Below, piece by piece: positions 34,851-46,151 of a DNA stretch of 64,000 nucleotides. The notes below the pieces were generated by a model. That model made no database searches. It saw only the letters and a program-made list of their open reading frames with translations, and was not told where the DNA came from. Both the position numbers and the translations under genes were made by a program. The stretch is from the NCBI GenBank assembly GCA_025200525.1, contig CM045763.1:65297018-65361017 (forward strand), written 5' to 3'. The DNA is from Camellia lanceoleosa (Eukaryota > Streptophyta > Magnoliopsida > Ericales > Theaceae). The first letter of the stretch is position 1. Every line of letters starts with the position of its first letter.

Positions 34851-35899
34851 TGCCTGGGCCGCCCTTCCGGGTTTTCGGCCCAGCGAGCCTCTCAAAGTGT
34901 AGCAAGCCCATGCCAAATGGTTTTGAGATTGAAGCCCTCAGATCCGTGAGGGCGACTGTTGTATTGACTTGCAGGAGAATTCATCACGGTTACTTCTCGA
35001 GCTTTGTTTAGCAGGATCTGATCTTCCTGATCTAACTTTGACGCCTCTTGCTCGAGGGCTGCTTCGAATTGGGCCATACAGGCGTTTCATGGCACTGAAT
35101 GCTTTGAACAGATTCCGGTTTGCAACAGATGAGTTGAAACTTGAGACCGAGAGCGATCCTGGGCTGCACAATCTCAAGAGCGGTTCCACACCTGTCTTCG
35201 CGAGACTGCGCAAAATATTTTGTTTTTGAAAGTTTTTAAGAAAGCGACAAATCGCTCGTGTTAAAGATAGTATGGAACCTACCGATCGTGCCAGGTCCTT
35301 CTCGACTACTCACGGACAAGCATGATTTTATTCATTAAAAGCTTAGCAGCCTCTCTTTCTCTCAAAATGATCAAAGCTTTGCAAAACCCGAGGAATTCTT
35401 CCTCTTTGTTTTTATCACCGCAGTTGTTTAAAAAAGGTTTTTGAAAAGCTTAGGTCATTGTGACGATGTTTAAGGCACAAGAGAGTAAGTGAAATGCACC
35501 GCTGCTCCATTCACATCTTCGCACTACCGCTCAAATAGCAACAAATTCGCCCATGATAGCCGCAATTGCTCCATTCAGATTTGCCGCATAACTGCTCCTT
35601 GCGTAAACAAACTCAAAAAGCAATAGCAACCATTTGAAAGACAAAACGGTGTTTGAGGCAACAACCCCGAAATCACCTGGTATACTATACAAAAGGGACT
35701 GACTTGTTACAGCAAGACAGACTCTGTAAGCAAAAGACCGACTCAATATAGAGAGACAGACTCAAAAACAAAAGACTGACTCGATACCCAAGTCAGGATT
35801 TACAAAACTAGCATTGGCAAGTGCTCAAAAATGCGTGCCAAACGCCATATCCAAAAATGTACTGCATAATCGCGCCCGCAGCGGTTCACCTTCGATTAC

Positions 35900-37150
35900 A
35901 TGCTTGCAAGATTCAGATCCTCGAAATCCAACAACCGAGTGGTGACGGATTTCACGAGGTGGCGGGAGGATAACCTCGCTTAATCAAGTCTTGTACCTCA
36001 TGACGGAGGCGAAGCGCTTATCGCTGGCATGGCCATCACGATGGTACGCAAAGACAGGAAGCATCATGCGTGGCGGGGAGATTCTTTGGGAGAGGCCGAG
36101 GCTCCAGAGGTTTAAGGTGTCCCTTCTCGGCAAGGATCTGAAGTGCCTTGGACAATGGCATATAGAGAGCATGGAAGAACCTGCGCCCACGGGACAGGTA
36201 TTTCGAGGCCTGAGCACTCTTGCTAGATGCACTAGCAAACGGATCGGCGGGTGCGGCCTTGGATTTCTGATCCTTTCCGGATACAAGGCTGGGAATGGGA
36301 AGAACTGTTTTGGCATGACGGGGCCTATCCCGATTCTCTGATTGATCGAATCGCCCTCAAAGAGTAGGAAAGCATCCTCCACAAATTTTGACATGACTGT
36401 GATATCTGCTGCTTGTTCATTCCCCGACTTTCAAAGCTCTATCGCCATGTTAGCTTGTTCGGTAGGGCCAGATCCGCCTTCATCTTGCCTTTGTCTCGCC
36501 CTACCGATCTAGAGTTTGGTTTGTCAGATCGCTGCTATAGCCGAGGCCATCTCGTTGGTTGAGTTCAATCACAATTCGCCCAAGAATGGGCTCTTGGGGT
36601 ATGAAGCCCCTAAGATATGGTGCTGGTGACAAAACAGACATTCCATAGGCGAGATCCGCCACGGATCTTTGAAGATCACCTATCATTCCCATTAATTCAA
36701 TGTAGTAGGCTCATGAGCCCGATATAGTTGAGGGTCCAAATTGATGCGTGGCAAAGCGACTGGTAGATGCGCATGTCAACAAGAGTCTTATTGTAGGGCG
36801 ATTCCTTGATCCAACGCGCCATCATGACCACGATCTCTTCAATTCTCATTATGCTCAATCCTATCTCGGCAAGGAGAAGACACTAGTTGTCCTTGATCGC
36901 TCCTAATCTCGAATCAAACGAAAAACAAGCAGAGTTCATTTCAAACAGATTAAACACGGATGCAAATGACAACTGCATTCTACTATCGATCATCGTTTCA
37001 CATCGCTCAAAAGTCAATCGATACCCGCAGATATAATCGATTCTCAAAATCGACATCGGTGCCCTGCTTGATACCCAATCTTGCAAATCGATATATGCAT
37101 TCCTTGCGAGATACACTCTAAAGGCACATAACAGTAAAGAGAGCCAATAC
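35900..37150 (-). pseudogene. Degenerate gag of the inner gypsy-type element
   Basis: On the minus strand, about 36170-35950 reads ALQILAEKGHLKPLEPRPLP, then, in a neighbouring frame, FAYHRDGHASDK, and finally RLRHEVQDLIKRGYPPA. This is the order seen at the gag C-terminus of Tat/Ogre-lineage elements (the family's C-x-Y-H..GH..C followed by L.HEVQDLI), with the first Cys replaced by Phe. Further upstream (36394-36260) KFVEDAFLLFEGDSINQ is open but not assignable. Stops and frame changes are frequent. Its position next to the right LTR sets the orientation of the element. No protease or polymerase follows. Confidence 0.6.
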
Positions 37151-37513
37151 ACCCCTATGTCAGTAGGGTTTCGCCCTATTTTGTCGAGCTAGGTTTCACC
37201 ACGCACGCAGGGTTTCAAACAACCTATATCGGATAAGTAACCTATCCTAGTTTGGAATGGTCACTATGGATTCTAATATGCACTAGGTCGAATGGTCGAA
37301 GGGTGCCCCAGAAACCGGGTTTGTGTTCTACATCGGCAGAGTTCGCAATCGTCACTTTATGGACATGCCTTGACAAGACAAGCCTCCCAAGAAACCGCCA
37401 GAATAGCAGATGGCCAACACGGTGTCCTAGGCGCACTAATGCACATGCAATGCAAAGAAACACATAAGTGTAGTCAAAACAGATATCACGAAGTTCGAGT
37501 CAAGCTTTCTAAA

Positions 37514-37533
37514 CTCCTCAAATAGATCGCCAG
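37514..37533 (-). promoter_or_regulatory. Putative primer-binding site of the inner element
   Basis: Minus-strand TCTGGCGATCTATTTGAGGA directly follows the 5' LTR and resembles the TCTGGCGAC-type primer sites common in plant gypsy elements. The priming tRNA was not identified. Confidence 0.5.
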
Positions 37534-37534
37534 A

Positions 37535-39591
37535 ATCAGATGGCGCTTTTGGCTTCACTCTAATTCCGACTTTTTGTGTTTGTTCTAAATCAACCAAAGA
37601 GTCCAAATCCGAAATCGCTTTAAAAGAAAAAATAGATTTTGAAAAGTAGTGCCAAACATGGATCGCTTTGCAGACATGAGTCGCCACCTAAATATTTTAA
37701 AATGAAAATTTAGGAAACCCCGACTCAAGGTCAAGGCCACGGTCCGCTATCACCAAAGTTGTCTTGGCTCGAGCTTGGGTACGACGGAAGGTCACTATGA
37801 GCACTTTTCGCCGTCAAGACCGCCTCTACTAATCGTGATATCCATTTTTGAAAACATTACATGCTCTTGTTCCAATTATTAACCTAGAATTACTATTTTA
37901 TGCGTGCAGTAAACAAGTATAGACTAGATCGCCTAATTTGGAAATAAACATTGCATATCCGTTCGTTTTGAAAATGCTTTGGAATTTGCTACTCGCAAGT
38001 AGGCTAAAACACGGATTTCAATGAGTTTTCCAACTCAAGCAACCCAACCTCCACCCACAGGCATTCAAACAGTTTATCTCACATAAGCACTTAGTCATGG
38101 TAAGCATACCGTCATGGCAACATTCACGCATGTGGTATGCTAAAGCGTAAAATACTTACATCAGACTACCAAAACAATAAACTAGTTAGCAAACATGCAT
38201 GTCCTAGTTCATGTTAGAGTGTCTAATGCATCGCATACAACATGTAATTAGGATAGGCTCGGCTAATCCTAAAAATGACATGTGAAATGCACTTTATTCG
38301 ATGCACGTATTCAAGTTAGATTTGAAATACAATGCAATTTGTATGATGTACCGAGCCCAGTGCATGTCAACAAATGCATGGATGCACGCATGCATAGCAT
38401 AAGGTATGCTAAAATGAACATGCCCTAATCTACCATTAAGGTGTAAATAAAAGGAGAAAGAAATGGGGTTGGGAGACATACACACCACTCACCCACACTT
38501 ATTACAATTATGCCCTCGCCGAGGACCAAAAGAATAATACAAATTAATTAACTACGCAAGCTAACTAAATATTACAAATTCACTAAATTAATTAACAAAT
38601 TAACTAAGTTAATTAAAGCAAGAATGCCTCGAAGAGGGCAAGATGCATCATGCTTTAACTCGCCTAATCGCATGCCATGCATGATTGCCTCGCTTTCCTC
38701 GCTTCCATCTCAAGATCGCCAAAACTTCAGAATACTTCCTTGGGCACCGGAGATCACCACCACCGTTAGAACACCACCGGTCAAGAATGTGGCCACCAAG
38801 ATCGAATTCATCCATCGGCCCGCCAAGATTAACTTTGCCGACACAAAATGCCTGCAGAACCCTTGTTGACCCTCTTCACAAATGTTGACTTTGTTGGTTC
38901 CTTGAGCTCCAAACCAGTCAAAAACTTCAAGAACAAGCCTCCTCGGACCTCAAAGAACTAAAGGTGAAACACTAGGTGTTGATGTGCAATAGTAAGACAC
39001 AAACACCTAGTCACACAAACAAGAGAGAAAAAGGGAGATAGAATAGATATAGGATTCAAACTCTAAAACCAGAGCTTCTTCTCACCTTTCTAACCAAAAC
39101 TTTTTCTAACCCTAATGCCAAGAGAGAAGGCCTTCTCTTATAGGCAACCATCTTGTAAAGCTTGTCAAACAAGCTTACAAGGAGGGCATCCCTCCATACA
39201 CGTGTATGGAGGGGAAACAAGTGTTACAAAGCTGTCTGAAAATATCTCCAAAAACAGCTGTAAAGTGATCGGCAGGGCAAAATGGTCATTTTGCCAAAAA
39301 GAGTGCCGACCGGCACAATATAGTGCCGATGGAAACATTCACCAGCCGGTGGCCTCTAGCTAGTGCCGGTGGTGTGTGGGGATGCCTCAGAAGGCATTCC
39401 CTGCCCCTCAAAGGCAAAGCACAAGTGTTTGGTGCAAAACCAAACACAAAACGGTCAAGTTCGGAGGTCCTGAGGCAAGGCGCGTAGCCGAGAACTCCGG
39501 GAACTCCAAACAAACACGAACATGGATAATCACCGAGCGTTCAAGCGGTGACGTCCAAGTCTTGAGGACGGTCAAAAATGGGATGTCTACA
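37535..39591 (-). repeat. 5' LTR of the inner gypsy-type element
   Basis: About 2,057 bp, the partner of 25200-27223. Minus-strand start TGTAGACATCCCATTTTTGA. It differs from the other copy mostly by short losses in C/G-rich words. Confidence 0.9.
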
Positions 39592-39596
39592 GAGGG

Positions 39597-40000
39597 CCGG
39601 CTAGGGTACTTGGGCCGGATAGATTGATGAATCTGCCCTTGCCCCAGGTGGTCCCTGCAGAGGTTAGTAGAATCGATTGGGGGGCCGGCTGAGGTATTTG
39701 AGCCGAATAGATTGGTGAATTTGCCCTTGCCCCATGCGGTCCTTACGGGGTCGAGGGTCGGCTGGGGTACTTGAGCCGGATAGATTGATGAATCTGCCCT
39801 TGCCCCAGGCGGTCCTTGCGAGGTCGAGGGCCGGCTGGGGTACTTGAGCCGGATAGATTGATGAATCTACCCTTGCCCCAGGCGATCCTTGCAGAGGTTA
39901 GTAGAATCGATTGGGGGGTCGGCTGGGGTACCTGAGCCGGATAGATTGATGAATCTGCCCTTGCCCCAGGCGGTCCGCGATTATAGTAGAATCGTGCCCC
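39597..40000. repeat. GCCGGCTGGGGTA minisatellite, right part
   Basis: Continuation of the 24740-25199 array beyond the inner element: about five units of 70-90 bp with GAGCCGGATAGATTGATGAA and CTTGCCCCAGGCGGTCC. The units here are better preserved than on the left. Confidence 0.9.
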
Positions 40001-40224
40001 TGCCGTCGACTTAGCCGGCGTCGGGCGATTCAGGATCTCCAATTAATGAGATTGCCTCGAACGTGCTGCCTCTGTGAAGGATAAATGAGGAAACGTACAT
40101 CCTTTATGAGCTTGGTAGACAACTGAGCTGAGCTCTTGGGGGAAGACTGATTGCGCGAATGTCGAACTGACTTTTCTTTAACAGCAAAGGGGAAGCGAAG
40201 ACCCTAGCTGAGCTTGGCAGAGAT

Positions 40225-41073
40225 ATGAATCGAGGTGGTGAACCCTCGCAGGCAGGAAGTAGGAGTGCCAGGGGTCAAGAGAGGCGTCAGTCTCCCCGAC
40301 GTCGCAGTAGATCGCCCAGGCGAGAAAAGCAGTCGCAGGATAAAGCTCCACAGTCCCGAGTCGAGGGGAGGTCCGACGCGAAACCGTGCCCATTAAGCTT
40401 TGCGGTATTCGTGAAGAATAGACCCATGACAGAGGCGGACTCGATCGTTCGAGACCCAGATGTAGCGGTCGACTTTGCCCGACAAATATTTCTGCCTGAG
40501 GTTCAGAAATCAATGCTGGGTCGACAGGATTACGAGGTGTTTCGTGAGGGCATTCACGGCACAGTGAAGGGGCTTTACACTGCTTACGAAGTCGGCATGG
40601 GTCTGCGCGCTGCCCGTCAAGAGATGGAGAAGAAGGACGAACGTATTCGAAGTTTGGAGACCCGCGTGGAGGCGGCTGAGCGGGAACTAAGGAAGACCAA
40701 GGCGGCTCAAGCACAACCCACTGCGCACGCGAACCCAATTGTGGAAGAGAGGGTTACGAGTCGGCTTATCAGCTCCGCACTTGCCGATCGAGAGATGGCT
40801 AGTATGTTCGCAATAGAGAGTGTGAAGGGGAGGGCCTATGAAAAAGGTTTCCATGAGGGCCGAAAGGTGGGAATCGAGAAAACCAGGGAAACACCGGTCA
40901 AGAAGTATCGATGTGAAAACCGCGTTCGTAACGGTTGGATCAAGGCATCTCAAGCCGCAGAAGCTCTTCGAGCGCCGGGAATTGATTCGGCATCACCACG
41001 CTATAGGAGTAAAGATTTTCCGTTTTGTGCCTTTGAGATTGAGAAGAGTGAGGATGAGGGTGACACCGTATGA
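40225..41073 (+). CDS. Antisense gene 2 of the outer gypsy element, coiled-coil protein
   Basis: Uninterrupted 282-codon frame from ATG, the longest intact coding frame outside gag-pol in the window. An acceptor-like TTTCTTTAACAG at about 40184 suggests an upstream exon. Residues 1-50 are Arg/Ser-rich (PRRRSRSPRREK), like a nuclear targeting segment. Residues 70-95 read DPDVAVDFARQIFLPEVQKS. A heptad-type coiled coil runs over about 130-165. The tail GRAYEKGFHEGRKVGIEKT and RNGWIKASQAAEAL parallels the end of antisense gene 1 (RGFKHGWLKALAAAGV), so the two may share ancestry. It ends in an acidic EKSEDEGD. Function unknown; it is opposite to gag, as in other Tat-lineage elements with extra antisense genes. 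Confidence 0.65.
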   Translation: MNRGGEPSQAGSRSARGQERRQSPRRRSRSPRREKQSQDKAPQSRVEGRSDAKPCPLSFAVFVKNRPMTEADSIVRDPDVAVDFARQIFLPEVQKSMLGRQDYEVFREGIHGTVKGLYTAYEVGMGLRAARQEMEKKDERIRSLETRVEAAERELRKTKAAQAQPTAHANPIVEERVTSRLISSALADREMASMFAIESVKGRAYEKGFHEGRKVGIEKTRETPVKKYRCENRVRNGWIKASQAAEALRAPGIDSASPRYRSKDFPFCAFEIEKSEDEGDTV

Positions 41074-42235
41074 ATTTTATAGTTGTAAGATTGGAACGCA
41101 GGGCGTGTTCGAAACTATGTAACTTATTGTTTTATTGAATAAAGATTGTTTCATTATAACTGTTTCGTTGTCATTCATATTCGCATATGTGTATTTCGTG
41201 TTGCTTAAATGTTTGAATGTTCAAATATTGCCCGACCCATATAGCGTTAATCGCCCGAGAAGACGCGGGCCTATCGGCAGATCGCACATGGGCGGTCGGC
41301 GCCATGACGCATCGTTAGGGTTTTATTGAGGCTATTTCAACGGCCATTTATCTTTGATTTGGGTGAGCGTATTAACGCTTGAGCAGTTGGATTAATGGAC
41401 TGGTCGACGGTGATCGGCATGTAAATATTTGGCCGACCGGTTTTAATAAAGCTACTTCGCTTTGGCCCGCGTTTCGGCCAGCCATCGGGATGGCGGTCGT
41501 GGCGAATGTCAATCGACGCTTGTTTTATTCAACCAATGGGTTTTTGGGAGTTAATAAAATTTTCTCGGGATTGGGACCTCAAGATCGCGGTCGTTGCTGA
41601 GAATAAAAGGAGTGGGCACTTCACACCAATAATCCCATTTGACTCATCATTCTTTGTCTGGGATGGTGATTTTGGTTACAGAGGCTCAAATTTCGGTCAA
41701 GTTTGGTGTTGAGATGGTTTGCGGCAGAAAACCTATCCGTGAGGGAGTTAGGTCATCCGAAGGGCTTGAGTTCTGTGAGTCTCCAAGCAAAGGGCTTGAG
41801 ATCTGTGAGTCTCCAAGTCGTCGAAGCAGATCACCCCGAAAGGAGAGTCAACAACTGTCAAGTTCATTCTTCCTTGTCCTGGATCTTTGCCTTGACATTG
41901 TCAATGGTGTCGTGCGCTTGGCATTATGCAAGTCGCGGGCTTAAGCAAAACTGGTTCAAGGTAGTACACGCCGTGGAGAGGTTTAGGGCAATGGTCATCG
42001 ATCCGGCGATACTGCTTTACCGGCGCGTTTTGTCCCCTTTTTTGCTTTCAATATTGTAATGTTTGAATGCGGGTTGTATTTATGTAACAACTGTTTAATC
42101 AAATAAATGGTTTTATTTTAAATCTATTTGCGTGTTATTCTGAATTTTGCTTGTGTACTAAAGCTCATTACTTCAAATGCATGATCTGTTCTAGTATGTT
42201 ACATAGGATCAATTATCAATATCTTTTGTTCGTGC
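41074..42235. other. Non-coding spacer of the outer element
   Basis: No product is recognised. An AATAAA-like word lies near 41139, downstream of antisense gene 2. A 28-bp direct duplication (GGGCTTGAGWTCTGTGAGTC) sits at about 41761-41816. Confidence 0.5.
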
Positions 42236-43545
42236 CAACATTTGCTCCGGATTCGGAGACGCAATTAGCACTTAGCACTGTATGATCCGTTCCTGAATCC
42301 AGGGCCCATTTGGCCTTAAGGAGATTAATCGGCTCCAAACCCGGGGACTTAATCGGCCCTAAGGCGTCATGCGCCAAAGGGGGGCTCCGAATCCGGAGAT
42401 TTAATTTGGCCAATCATGATATCCACGAAGGGCGCTCCAAATCCGGAGACTTAATCGGCCCTAAGGCTTCATGCGCCAAAGGGGGGCTCCGAATCCGGAG
42501 ACTTAATTTGGCCAATCGTGATATCCACGAAGGGCGCTCCGAATCCAGAGACTTAATCCGACCAATCGTGATATCCACGAAGGGCGCTCCGAATCCGGAG
42601 ACTTAATTTGGCCAATCGTGATATCCACGAAGGGTGCTCCGAATCCGAAGACTTAATCGGCCCTAAGGCTTCATGCGCCAAAGGGGGCTCCGAATTCGGA
42701 GACTTAATTCGGCCAATCGTGATATCCACGGAGGGCGCTCCGAATCCGGAGACTTAATTGGCCCTAAGGCGGCGTGCGCCAAAGGGGGCTCCGCATCCGG
42801 AGACTTAATTCGGCCAATCGTGATATCCACGAAGGGCACTCTGAATCCGGAGACTTAATCGGCCCTAAGGCGGCGTGCGCCAAAGGGGACTCCGAATCCG
42901 GAGACTTAATTCGGCCAATCGTGATATCCACGAAGGGCACTCCGAATCCGGAGACTTAATTTGGCCAATCGTGACATCCACGAAGGGCGCTCCGAATCCG
43001 GAGACTTACTTGGCCCTAAGACAGCATGCGCCAAAGGGGGCTCCGAATCCGGAGACTTAATTTGGCCAATCGTGATATCCACGAAGGGCGCTCCGAATCC
43101 GGAAACTTAATCGGCCCTAAGGCGGCATGCGCCAAAGGGGGCTCCGCATCCGGAAACTTAATTCGGCCAATCGTGATATCCACGAAGGGCGCTCCGAATC
43201 CGGAGACTTAATCGGCCCTAAGGCGGCGTGCGCCAAAGGGGGCTCCGAATCCGGAGACTTAATTCGGCCAATCGTGATATCCACGAAGGGCACTCTGAAT
43301 CCGGAGACTTAATTTGGCCAATCGTGACATCCACGAAGGGCGCTCCGAATCCGGAGACTTAATTTGGCCAATCGTGACATCCATGAAGGGCGCTCCGAAT
43401 CCGGAGACTTAATTGGCCCTAAGGCGGCATGCGCCAAAAGGGGCTCCGAATCCGAAGACTTAATTTGGCCAATCGTGACATCCACGAAGGGCGCTCCGAA
43501 TTTGGAGACTTAATTTGGCCAATCCTGGCAAGTGCCCCACTGGGA
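42236..43545. repeat. CTCCGAATCCGGAG minisatellite of two alternating ~50-bp units
   Basis: Unit A (GGCCCTAAGGCGGCATGCGC plus CAAAGGGGGCTCCGAATCCG) and unit B (GGCCAATCGTGATATCCACG plus AAGGGCGCTCCGAATCCG) share the ending GGAGACTTAAT. They alternate, or repeat as B-B, for about 25 units, with a frequent ~101-bp A+B period. Repeated 61-codon open frames are by-products. The array lies between the protease end and antisense gene 2. Confidence 0.95.
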
Positions 43546-43629
43546 ATCGACATATGATTTTCAGCGTGAAGGAAAAATAGTTCATATTGCAGAGGCGAAA
43601 TATATTTACAGGTATCAGAGCCCAGACGG

Positions 43630-45690
43630 TCAAGGATAGGGTTTTCGTCGAACTCGCTGTGCCGATTGGGGGGAACCACGTATTTCTTCAATGTCATGGG
43701 TTATTGGGAAACGCAGGATCTGATGGTAGGTGCTTGGGACGGCCTTCATGATATGTAGCCAGGTTCTTTCCATTATGGCATTATACGGCGAGGGGAGCTT
43801 CACGACCAGGAATTCCACTTCGACCGTTCTGGACCCCGCTTGAACAGGTAATGTGACCTTGCCCAATGGGTATTCGGGGTTCGTATTAAAGCCGAACAGT
43901 GGGTGAGGCGCCGGAGATAGATCCGCCTCGTTGAGGCCGAGCTTGATGAAAGTTTGATAGTACATGACCTCTGAACTACTCCCTCGATCTATGAGGATTC
44001 GTTCAATGATGAACCGGTTTATGCATAATTCAATGACCAACGGATCAATATGGGAAGCCGTTGCGTCATTGAGGTCGGAGTCGTTGAAGGCAATTGTCGG
44101 AGCTTCTTCGGACCGGTCTGTCGAAATACAGCACCCCTGTAAAGTTAGGTGCGATCGAATTGCGTGCATGGCTGGAAGTATAGACAGGCTGTAAATTATG
44201 TGGATCGCGCCAAGTGGGGGAGAGTCCTGCCTTAATGCTAATGCCATGGTTGGCTTTCCCTGTTTCACATACTGTTGCAGTCGGCCGTCTTGCACCAGTT
44301 CTTCCAGGTGATCTTTTAATGCATAGCAACTCTCTGTTTCGTGGCCGTGATCTTTGTGATATTCGCACCTCCGGTCCTTTCGTCGTGTATCGGGTGGCCC
44401 CACCATCTTTGACGGCCATGTGAAGAATGGAAGGTGTTGGATTTTGGTCATTACAGCGGTGATTGGATCTGACAGTTCCGTGTACTTTTTGTCGGCGCGC
44501 CTCGAGCGCCTACTGTCGACTTGCAATTGCTCATTCGTCGGGTGGGAGCATTGATCACTCGATTGGCGAGAGTCCCGCATTTTGTCCCGTTTAGTACGTT
44601 GTCGTGGCTCGGGGCTCAGAGGTGGCACGGAACTTATCGGCTGAGCAATATCAGGAGGTCCCGATTTGGTGGACGCTTGTCTAGCTTTGATCCTCAGGGC
44701 ATCGTCTTCCACTTTGCAATACTCTTCGACTTTCTTCATCAACACCTGCATCGCTTTGGGGGTCTTCGTCGTGAGTTGCGAAGAGCACCGTCGAGATGTA
44801 GTCCCATTTTGAAGCGGTGGCGGCCATGGAGTCGTTTCAAGCGTGGACAACGAGACTGAAGCACTCCCAATATCGTGCCGAATATGCTCTCGGCGTTTCT
44901 CGGTTGAATTTGCATAGCCCAGAGAGTCGGCTGTTTATTTGGTACCTCGTTGGTGATGAACCTGGCCCTGAAGGATTTTTGCAATTGATGGAAACTTCTG
45001 ATCGAAGCCGACTCCAGCTTGTAATAGCATCTGACAGTTAGTGGCCCCAAACTGCTGGGGAATATTCGGCGCATAAGGGCTTCATTGTCTGCATGCAACA
45101 TCATGGCCTGCTTGTAGTGACGTATATGATCAGTGGGGTCTGATTTTCCATCGTAGAAAGTAAATGATGGAGCTTTGAACTTCTTGGACAGGGCCGCTCT
45201 CGCAATTCGTCGGATAAAAGGATCGTGCCGGTCCTCTTCGTCTGAACTGCTTCTTCTGCGCTTGTTCCTTATGTGTGGGCTTTTTTCAAAGGAGCTGGAA
45301 GTGTCTGAGCGTCCCTTGTTATGCTCCGTGGATAATGAATTGGAGTCGCTATCAGTTTCCCTTGGTTGGGCTCGAGGTCGTTGTTTACCTGCCCTCAGGG
45401 GTCGTTCGGGGTCTTGGCGTGCGGCTTCTTTAGATTTTGCTACTTCTAGGGCCAAATCTTGTCGGAGGCGTTCATTTTTTGCAAGCATATTTTCCAGCCT
45501 TTTGCTCATTCTGTTTAGCTTGTTCTATGATGGCTTGTATCGTCTCCTGCACTAAGGTCGTTGGTGAGTCAAAATTCAAGGCGCGTCTCGCAGCGATGGT
45601 TTCCTTCCCGAGCATATCTGCCGGGGTGATGTCGTCTCTCTGTGTGGTCTCGTCGGTGGCTATTGGAGGATCTTGCATCACGCCTTCCAT
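43630..45690 (-). pseudogene. Gag-protease of the outer gypsy element
   Basis: Three overlapping frames. 45690-45472 starts at ATG (MEGVMQDPPIATDETTQRDD). 45509-44739 has the capsid-like core (RIARAALSKKFKAPSFTFYD, then SDPTDHIRHYKQAMMLHADN, then SIRSFHQLQKSFRARFI). 44850-43630 has a Cys/His finger (CEYHKDHGHETESCYALKDH) and an aspartic protease. The protease reads IDPLVIELCINRFIIERILI, then DRGSSSEVMYY, where the expected DTG or DSG is DRG, and ends SPYNAIMERTWLHIMKAVPS, then STYHQILRFP. The frame stops at 43630 and the minisatellite follows; no reverse transcriptase or integrase is present. Two frameshifts and the altered active site indicate a defective copy. Confidence 0.9.
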
Positions 45691-45705
45691 GGATGTATTT
45701 GAGTA

Positions 45706-45723
45706 TTCCCACAGACGGCGCCA
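45706..45723 (-). promoter_or_regulatory. Primer-binding site of the outer gypsy element
   Basis: Minus strand, two bases after the 5' LTR: TGGCGCCGTCTGTGGGAA. TGGCGCCGT is the start of the tRNA-Asp-type primer site common in plant gypsy elements; the later bases diverge. Confidence 0.7.
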
Positions 45724-45725
45724 GT

Positions 45726-46151
45726 TGTGGGGAAGTGGTTTTGGAAATACTCTTCAGATCCTGGGAGACGCTCTTGATACTCAGCTAGTCACCTGCAAAG
45801 ACAAATACTCCTATCGGGTGCCGGATTAGCACTGACGGGCAAGTCGATTCTTCTACTCAAGAAAGCTTGTTTACTAAATTTAGTGAAGTGTTTTTTTACA
45901 TACCATTCCAAGAACCGCTTCTTTATTTATATCTGTTCTCCCCGAGGCCTCGGGGCTGGGCTTGGTTTTCAATCATTACCCGTTCTTATATTCTACCAAC
46001 GATCTTTTTTTTAATCGGCTTAATAAACTACGATCGTATTCGGCCCATCCTAGTCTTGCAGGATGGGGCCGATTAATATTTGTTGGACGACCGGTTAGTG
46101 TCAGTACTAAAACATGCCCCTTCCGATTTAGCCATATATTCGGCTCCCACA
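45726..46151 (-). repeat. 5' LTR of the outer gypsy element
   Basis: 426 bp, the partner of 16431-16863. TGTGGGGAAG to CTCCCACA on the plus strand, with intact TG..CA ends. Confidence 0.95.

Larger units (their letters stand above)
32912..35890. other. Unassigned internal region of the inner element
   Basis: No domain is recognised. On the minus strand 33562-33353 reads an open frame with RLCSECCAILYIRAKQEKER, which looks protein-like but matches no family I know. A pyrimidine-rich tract (34715-34850) yields only low-complexity frames. Region 35000-35230 is open on both strands without a recognisable product. Confidence 0.5.
25200..39591 (-). mobile_element. Inner gypsy-type element with antisense plant-mobile-domain gene
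   Basis: About 2-kb direct repeats at 25200-27223 and 37535-39591, outer ends TGTAGACG and GTCTACA, are flanked by exact GAGGG target duplications (25195-25199 and 39592-39596). A purine-rich tract abuts the left LTR and a TGGCGA primer-like site abuts the right LTR, both on the minus strand. Degenerate gag traces on that strand near 36700-35950 agree. The plus strand carries a plant-mobile-domain gene (29973-32911). No protease, reverse transcriptase or integrase is recognisable in about 10.3 kb of internal sequence, so this too appears to be non-autonomous. Confidence 0.85.
16431..46151 (-). mobile_element. Outer Ty3/gypsy (Tat-like) element with gag-protease only, carrying two nested elements
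   Basis: LTRs at 16431-16863 and 45726-46151 begin TGTGGGGAAG (plus strand) and are flanked by exact ACAGA repeats (16426-16430 and 46152-46156). Gag-protease is on the minus strand, so the right LTR is the 5' LTR. The primer site follows it and the purine tract precedes the left LTR. Removing the copia (17947-22904) and the inner gypsy-type element (25200-39591) leaves about 10.4 kb. No reverse transcriptase, RNase H or integrase is seen in that remainder, so the element resembles the TR-GAG class of plant retrotransposons and would need a partner's polymerase. Two genes lie on the opposite strand (17242-24296 and 40225-41073). Two minisatellites occupy the rest. Confidence 0.85.

Noticed and set aside
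34707..34949. Lys/Glu-rich and Phe/Leu-rich open frames on both strands
   Set aside because: They are products of a polypyrimidine tract.
40178..40738. 186-codon minus-strand frame opposite antisense gene 2
   Set aside because: It is a shadow frame; the plus strand is longer, has an ordered RS-rich, coiled-coil, acidic layout and a tail matching antisense gene 1.
42310..43312. Series of near-identical 61-codon open frames
   Set aside because: They are phase read-throughs of a ~101-bp minisatellite; the period is not a multiple of three and the frames follow repeat copies.
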